A stretch of 64,000 nucleotides of DNA from the NCBI GenBank assembly GCA_026874595.1, contig CM049308.1, forward strand, positions 459,001-523,000, read 5' to 3'. Below, piece by piece: positions 59,024-64,000 of this stretch. Every line of letters starts with the position of its first letter. Positions within the stretch are counted from its first letter, which is position 1. The notes beneath the pieces were generated by a model that searched no databases, was not told the origin of the DNA, and saw only the letters and a list, made by a program, of their open reading frames with translations. The position numbers and the translations under genes were made by a program. The DNA is from Sipunculus nudus (lineage: Eukaryota > Annelida > Sipuncula > Golfingiida > Sipunculidae).

Positions 59024-60103
59024 TTAACTTTGCATATGTTCTATCTCTCCCAAAGTGTCCTGCAAATTTCGCATAATGACATAGGCCTTTAAGGATATGT
59101 GGATATTTAAGGATTGTGGAACCACCAGTGCTGGTCTTTCTTCCAGTAAATCATGCCAAATGTAATACAACACCCCTTCCTTCACTTTTAAGTTCCGCCG
59201 TTTCAACAGAAGGGATTTTGTCACTGGGCCTGACAGGAATAACTCTGCCTGTGATGGCTCACTCTCTTTTGCAAGCCACTCCATGACAGGGCCGATGTCG
59301 CTGTCATCCTGCTGTCCTCTCCTAAGATTCTTTGCTGAGTAGGTCTGTGCCCAGTTGCTTTGTATCCAACTCTCTCCCATGGTTGCAGGATCCGGAGGCT
59401 GTTGTAGTGTTTCTGGTTCAACGGTAACCACCTCATCCTGCTGGCTCTCACTACCAGTATAATCCTCAAACATTCCCGTCAAAAACAAATCTTCCGCTTC
59501 AACTCCTTTACCGTCGTTCTCGGTGCTGTTTACTACACTGGATTCCTCTGAAGAGTTGGATGTGCAACCCTCATCCACAGATAGAACTTTGGCGTACTTG
59601 ACCAAAAAGTGTTCTGACTCGATTTTGCCAAGCGCCGATAACGGTCCACAAGGCTCAGTTCTAAGAGAACTTGGAACCAATGGAACTACATCGTCAACCT
59701 CTTCTGAGAACTGGTTCCATTGTTTGTGAGCTCTCTCACAATAGGCACAACCCTCAATGTGCCTAAACCGAGTTAGCCATGCCAAGCTGTTATGATCAGT
59801 TCTTATCGTAAACTGCCTGCCGAGCAGGTAGTGTCTAAAATGGCGACAGAACTTTACGACAGCTAACAACTCCTTCCTTGTGGTACAATATTTTCTCTGC
59901 GCTGCTAACAGCACATGACTGGCAAAAGCAACAGTCCTTTCTTTGCCCTCCTGGATCTGCGATAGCTCAGCCCCGATTGTTCCATCTGACGCATCACAGT
60001 CAAGGATAAACATGCCCTCCCTTTGAGGGAAAGCCAAGCAGGGTTGAGAACTCAACGACTGTTTCAAAACTTCAAATGATGCCTGATGTTTCCGGCAACC
60101 CAT
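59024..60103 (-). pseudogene. RNase H and connection to integrase
   Basis: This is the longest clean frame of the element (359 codons). RNase H carboxylates: FILDCDASDG (Asp37), TTRKELLAV (Glu78) and RTDHNSLAWL (Asp103). A Ser/Glu-rich spacer of ~130 residues follows, then the integrase N-terminal approach (LVVPQSLN). The frame drifts near its end, where the His-His zinc pair is read in the neighbouring frame. RNase H removes the RNA template during reverse transcription. Confidence 0.85.
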
Positions 60104-60862
60104 TGAAATTGATCTTTTGCTTGGTCAGCTGGAACAATGGCTCCGATAAACCTGCATATCCTCGCATATGAGCACGGTGATAGTTTGCGTACCCTAAGAA
60201 GCTTTCCAACTCCTTCCTGTTGGTTGGAGGGGGCCATTTCTGCAAGACTTCTTCTTTCGCAGGACTTATGTTTACACCCTCTCTAGTAATCTTCCGTCCC
60301 AAGAATTCAATTTTCTGTCTAAACAGGCAGCACTTAGTAGGCTTTAACCTCAAATTGTACCGTCGGAGTCTGTCAAAAACCCTTGCTAGACTTGCCAGAT
60401 GTGACTCAAAGCTCTTGCCCAGAACTATTACATCATCCAGGTAGACGAGGACTTCCATCTATATCAACCAGGTCAAAACCAGATTGATTGCACGCTGGAA
60501 TGTCGATGGTGCGTTGCAGAGTCCCATACCTATTCTGGTGTGCTCGTACAACCCATACTTTGTGATGAAACCGTCTTTCTACTCGATTCCTCATCTAATT
60601 CTATCTGGTAATACCCAAATGCTAAGTCAAGGGTGCTAAAGAACTGGGCCCCCGCCAAGGTATCCAGACAATCCTCTATCAATGGCAGAGGGTACAAATC
60701 CTTGACAGTCCTATCGTTAAGGGACCTATAATAACGCACCAGCGTACAGACCCATCTTTCTTTCTTTTGCACCAACACCGGCGCAGACGCCCACTCCGAA
60801 ACTGATGGCCTCATAACACCTGCAGTCAAAAGCTTGTCAAGATTTTTTTCCCTCGCCCTCAA
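60072..60862 (-). pseudogene. Reverse transcriptase core
   Basis: 60862-60530 holds LYPLPLIEDCLDTLAG and FFSTLDLAFGYYQIE with the first catalytic Asp (60628). A second frame has the GMGLCNAPSTFQR motif and a stop at about 60461. 60458-60072 resumes with VYLDDVIVLG (catalytic DD), FLGRKI and FLGYANYHR. The frames differ, so at least one frameshift and one stop interrupt the enzyme. Ty3/gypsy type is clear from the YLDD and FLGxxNYYR-like motifs. Confidence 0.88.
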
Positions 60863-61295
60863 AACCTAACGGAGTTCTTCTCATTCGTTCCCGTACATGC
60901 GGTGCACTTCCGGTGTCAATTCTATGCTGGATTCCCTTCATGCACCCCAAATCCAGATCATGAGATGCAAATACATCTTGGTAACTCATCAGGAGCTCCC
61001 CAAGACTCGTCAACTGAGACTCTGTCAGCTCCTTTTTTCTTGTGTTTTCAAACAAGGTAACTAGGTGTTGCGGCATTCCTGCCATAACCTCAGACAGTCT
61101 ATCCTGTAGTTCACCTCCAGAACTGTCACAGACCGGTGAACTGACACTCCCTGTGTCAGCTCCTATACATGCTTCTCTAGAGCACGACTCCACTAAACCG
61201 CAACCTGATGGCTCTATGGGTAGATTTACATTGCCGCCCGCAAACGGGCCTGCAAAGTCTTCTTGGACAACAGATAGCCTCACTACAGGTGACAC
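60837..61295 (-). pseudogene. Pol linker and RT N-terminal segment
   Basis: ELTESQLTSLGELLMSYQDV, then FASHDLDLGCMKGIQHRIDT, then RRTPLGFE: the conserved run-up to the RT fingers in gypsy pol. The preceding ~60 residues are low in similarity. Confidence 0.75.
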
Positions 61296-61786
61296 AACGG
61301 CTTGGTGGAATCCACGACATCCATCTCAGATGACGCTCGAGTCACTTCCCTGAGCAAAGGCACAGCATCCATCTCAGATGCTTCTCCTGAAGTGCCGTTA
61401 GGCAAGCTTATGACACCCATCTCAGATGCCACCTCAGTAACTCCCTTGGGTACAACCACAGCATCCAACTCAGATGCTGCCCCGAAGACTTCATTCTCCC
61501 TGAGAATAACAGCGTTTTCCTGACTGTTAATCACATTAACATACCCATTACTCAAAGTTACTGTAGCTGCCGCCAACAATCCCCTTCGACTTAACCATGG
61601 CTCTATCAAAAGGCCTGGTTTCCCCACCGTAGCATCTTGCACCGACACCGGAACGGCTGCCACCGAACTGGCCGAAATAACACTTCTTTTAGCCATCACC
61701 ACTCTATAAATAGGATAGCTAACACCATCTAGTCCTCCCTTGAACGTTGCATTAATCGGTCTACCATACCATCTCACCAGTTTCAA
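61283..61786 (-). pseudogene. Pol spacer with tandem ASEMDAV-like peptide repeats
   Basis: A 167-codon frame between protease and RT. It contains at least five imperfect ~20-residue repeats (ASELDAVVVPKGVTE, ASEMGVISLPNGTSG, ASEMDAVPLLREVTR, SSEMDVV). These look like a recent in-frame expansion of a disordered linker. Confidence 0.7.
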
Positions 61787-61789
61787 AGT

Positions 61790-62228
61790 CTATGACACAC
61801 TCTTGTCACATAGAAAACCGAGCCCTAGCAGAACAGGATCAGGTATTTCTGCCACATACACCGTCCAAGTATGTACCGAATTTCCTAACTTGGTGGAAAT
61901 TCCTTCCCTTTTTACAGCTGAAACTTTTTCTTCCTGGTCCCCGATACCCTCAAGGATCACCTTTTTGCCTTCCTGCTTTTCAAAAGTTTCCCCCAAATAC
62001 TCGTTGGCTTACCACTGTTACCTGAGCCGCACTGTCGACAATGGCTTCACTCTCCCGACCATTAACGACAATCGGTACCACTAGACTTAGTCCCATGCAC
62101 CTCCTGATGTGTATTACGTCACTGTCCTCCTGAACCTGGGGCTCCTCGGAATTATAACTGCTTATCACTTGTTGATCTGTTGTCACAGCTCCTCCTGGAG
62201 CTATTTGTTCCTTGACATCTGGAATCAC
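61790..62228 (-). pseudogene. Retropepsin-like aspartic protease
   Basis: AIVDSAAQVTVVS (catalytic Asp at 62036) has the D-S-A-A form seen in some invertebrate gypsy proteases in place of D-T-G-A. The downstream flank IPDPVLLGLGFL (about 61840) is in a different frame, so one frameshift lies between 62036 and 61996. Confidence 0.75.
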
Positions 62229-62487
62229 ACAAGAAATTATTTGGCAATTGTCTACTACATGGTCACTTTCAATAATTCTTTGGTTTCTGTTTCTTGACTA
62301 GGCATACTGGAAAACCCCTAATCCGCTCGCATATCTGGTACACAGTTACTTGAAACAACATTGCAGCCACAATCATCAGAAACACATGGCCGACTTTCAT
62401 TACTTACACTAACACTTTATACCGCTGATTCAACCTTTCCCTGTTGGCCTGTCGGTTCGGTCGAGCTATGGCCACCTGCCTCGACTC

Positions 62488-62937
62488 CTACAAGTTTAAA
62501 GGCTGTTGCTGACCTTCTGGTGGGCACTGTGCACCGCTAGAGGTTCCCACAGTAGCAGCTACTGTTTCAGCAGCCCTCGGCTGCCGAGTAGGACAATTCC
62601 GTGCGAAGTGACCATTCCTGCGACATTTAAAGCACAGAGTTTGATTGCGACCTCTACCTGCATTCTGTTGGAAATGCTGACCACTCTGTCGATACCTTTT
62701 CCCCAGTCTCTCAAACTGGAAAACGAATGTGTACCAGTCCTCCTCACCACTAAATGTTGGCATCCTGGCAGAGACTGGTGACCTACGTCTTCTACTGTGG
62801 CATCTTTGGTAATTTTGATATCCACGATTCCCAGAGCGCCGAAAACGGTTACCCACATGAGAATCGCTGTCATACTCTGACGACACACTAGGTTCCCTGC
62901 TGGTAATGCATGACGACTCATCAGAGCTGTCGTGCAA
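62488..62937 (-). pseudogene. Gag with zinc knuckle
   Basis: A basic Ser/Arg-rich region leads to MPTFSGEEDWYTFVFQFERL, which is the start of the gypsy gag core. Almost immediately comes LCFKCRRNGHFARNCP, a C-x2-C-x4-H-x4-C knuckle (62634-62593). Intact gag proteins of this kind have a long helical capsid region between the two, so a deletion is inferred at about 62695. Confidence 0.85.
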
Positions 62938-63735
62938 TTCATGCCGCTGCTAATGCCTCCTTCCCCATCTCTCATAATTGTGTTCCCTGGTGGGCCGCCC
63001 AAAAGCCATGTTCCTCCTTGACATCCGCTGTGGCCAATGTCTGTCCTGATTGCCACTGGACCAATGAGTAGCAAGGGCACTGGCTCCTTGATGATCCTTT
63101 TAGTGCCATAAACTATCACTATCATCATGTGAGACTGGCCTCGGTTGGCCTGAACTGCCGTCTCTCGGATCCTTTGAGGATCGATCATGATGGTTTCTGG
63201 TACGCCGCTCAGCAACTGTTCCAGGGGGACTCTGTCTATATACACTTGGTTGCGGCTGCAGGTGACCTTTCTTGATGGCTGTCAATAGTGCTGCTACAGA
63301 ATTAACCAATGGGGTAGCTTAAGTATGTGTCGGCTCTGGAAGGGCAGCTATTTGACAGGGCGGAGTGGATCTTATCTCTTGTACAAGTGGCGCCACCTGT
63401 GGTGGCAGTATCTGCTTGGTAGGCAGAGATTCCATGCGGGGTGCAGTACGGGTTGCATGATCTGATACAAGGTTGGCAGGGTGATGCCTATCATTGGAAT
63501 TCCCCCTAAAATTTACTCCCATACATACTTCTGATTTTAGGACAGATATCTGTGGGCATACACTATCTGATGGGACTTGGTCTTGCTGGCACATAACATT
63601 ATCAAGAACTGCTAACCTGTCATGTAGGTTTCTCAGGTAAAAGGTAAGAGGCATTATCAGGTAAAACAGACTTACCTGCCACTGTTCTCCCAGTATCTTT
63701 ATGCACATTAGATGTGGAACCCACTCTAGTGACAA
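62938..63735 (-). pseudogene. Gag N-terminal region, broken
   Basis: The frame from 63735 contains YLRNLHDRLAVLDNVMCQQD, plausibly a short coiled coil, and Pro/Thr-rich low-complexity sequence. It stops at 63319, and 63309-62938 continues in other frames (RRTRNHHDRSSKDPRDGSSG). The original start codon cannot be chosen. 63736-64000 is leader-like with no clear frame. Confidence 0.5.
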
Positions 63736-64000
63736 AATGCTGTGATGCCCCCCTTAGGACATTAGGTCATGATGATACAGCTGGAAAGTTGCTGAATGCC
63801 AGGGCGTTAGCACCAAAATTGGAACGTGCCAGTACTGGGCTACTCTGGGCCAGAACAGGATGAGATGCAGCACGGGAGTGAGAAATTACAAAAACACCCG
63901 CAGAGAATAATTCCTGCTAGGACTGGAAAGATCTACCCGAAATCCGGGCCAAATCTTCACAACTAAACCTAGGTTTTCACTACATAGGCCCACAATAGCT

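Larger units (their letters stand above)
55560..64000 (-). mobile_element. Decayed Ty3/gypsy retrotransposon carrying a 3' TatD-nuclease ORF
   Basis: In minus-strand order it contains gag with a zinc knuckle, protease, reverse transcriptase, RNase H, integrase, a short basic tail, then a separate frame with a Cys/His cluster and TatD domain, a purine tract and a candidate 3' LTR. It lies in intron 8 of the peptidase gene, antisense to it. Many frameshifts, at least one in-frame stop (60461), and inferred deletions in gag and integrase show it is dead. The 5' LTR and primer-binding site are outside the window, so LTR identity cannot be measured. Confidence 0.85.

Overview
The window looks like AT-rich genomic DNA from a marine invertebrate, most probably a mollusc (bivalve or gastropod). 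The grounds are split genes with GT-AG introns, very long repeat-filled introns, CCGTCCGTCCGG-type interspersed repeats, and LINE, DIRS-like, Ty3/gypsy, hAT and pogo-like remnants. No bacterial gene organisation is present, and most short open frames carry no recognisable protein.

Two host genes can be supported. (1) A small minus-strand gene has a 5-codon first exon at 13937-13923 and a second exon at 447-295, joined in phase 0. They encode a mitochondrial-presequence-like N-terminus and a tail that may be cytochrome c oxidase subunit 7A. The gene continues off the left edge. (2) A plus-strand glutamate carboxypeptidase II / NAALADase gene (M28B family, type II membrane protein) runs from 25063 to beyond the right edge. 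Eight exons are visible, all phase-consistent, covering cytoplasmic tail, membrane anchor and most of the protease-associated region. The zinc peptidase domain lies outside the window.

Region by region: 0.4-13.9 kb is the intron of the small gene, with a 1.55-kb hAT element (8-bp target duplication), repeats rich in TGACCT half-sites, a coding-like fragment near 8.1 kb and a long-TIR element at 12-13.2 kb. From 14 to 25 kb lies intergenic DNA with a 3.2-kb inverted-repeat element built on GGGACCGAAA motifs, homopolymer runs and two minisatellites. From 25.3 to 47.3 kb is the 22-kb first intron of the peptidase gene. It holds a pogo-like MITE, a decayed gypsy integrase, a DIRS-like element split by a LINE, and a 4.6-kb array of exactly 229-bp units made from the LINE's own reverse-transcriptase C-terminus. 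From 47.3 to 55.4 kb are exons 2-8 separated by repeat-bearing introns. From about 55.6 kb to the end, on the minus strand, is a decayed Ty3/gypsy element.

The most notable object is that last element. Downstream of integrase, on the same strand and in the position retroviruses use for env, it carries a reading frame with a Cys/His cluster followed by a TatD-family metal-dependent DNase domain. The metal-ligand motifs can still be read across several frameshifts. A retroelement carrying a TatD nuclease is the best candidate here for an undescribed system; this copy is dead and may be non-representative.
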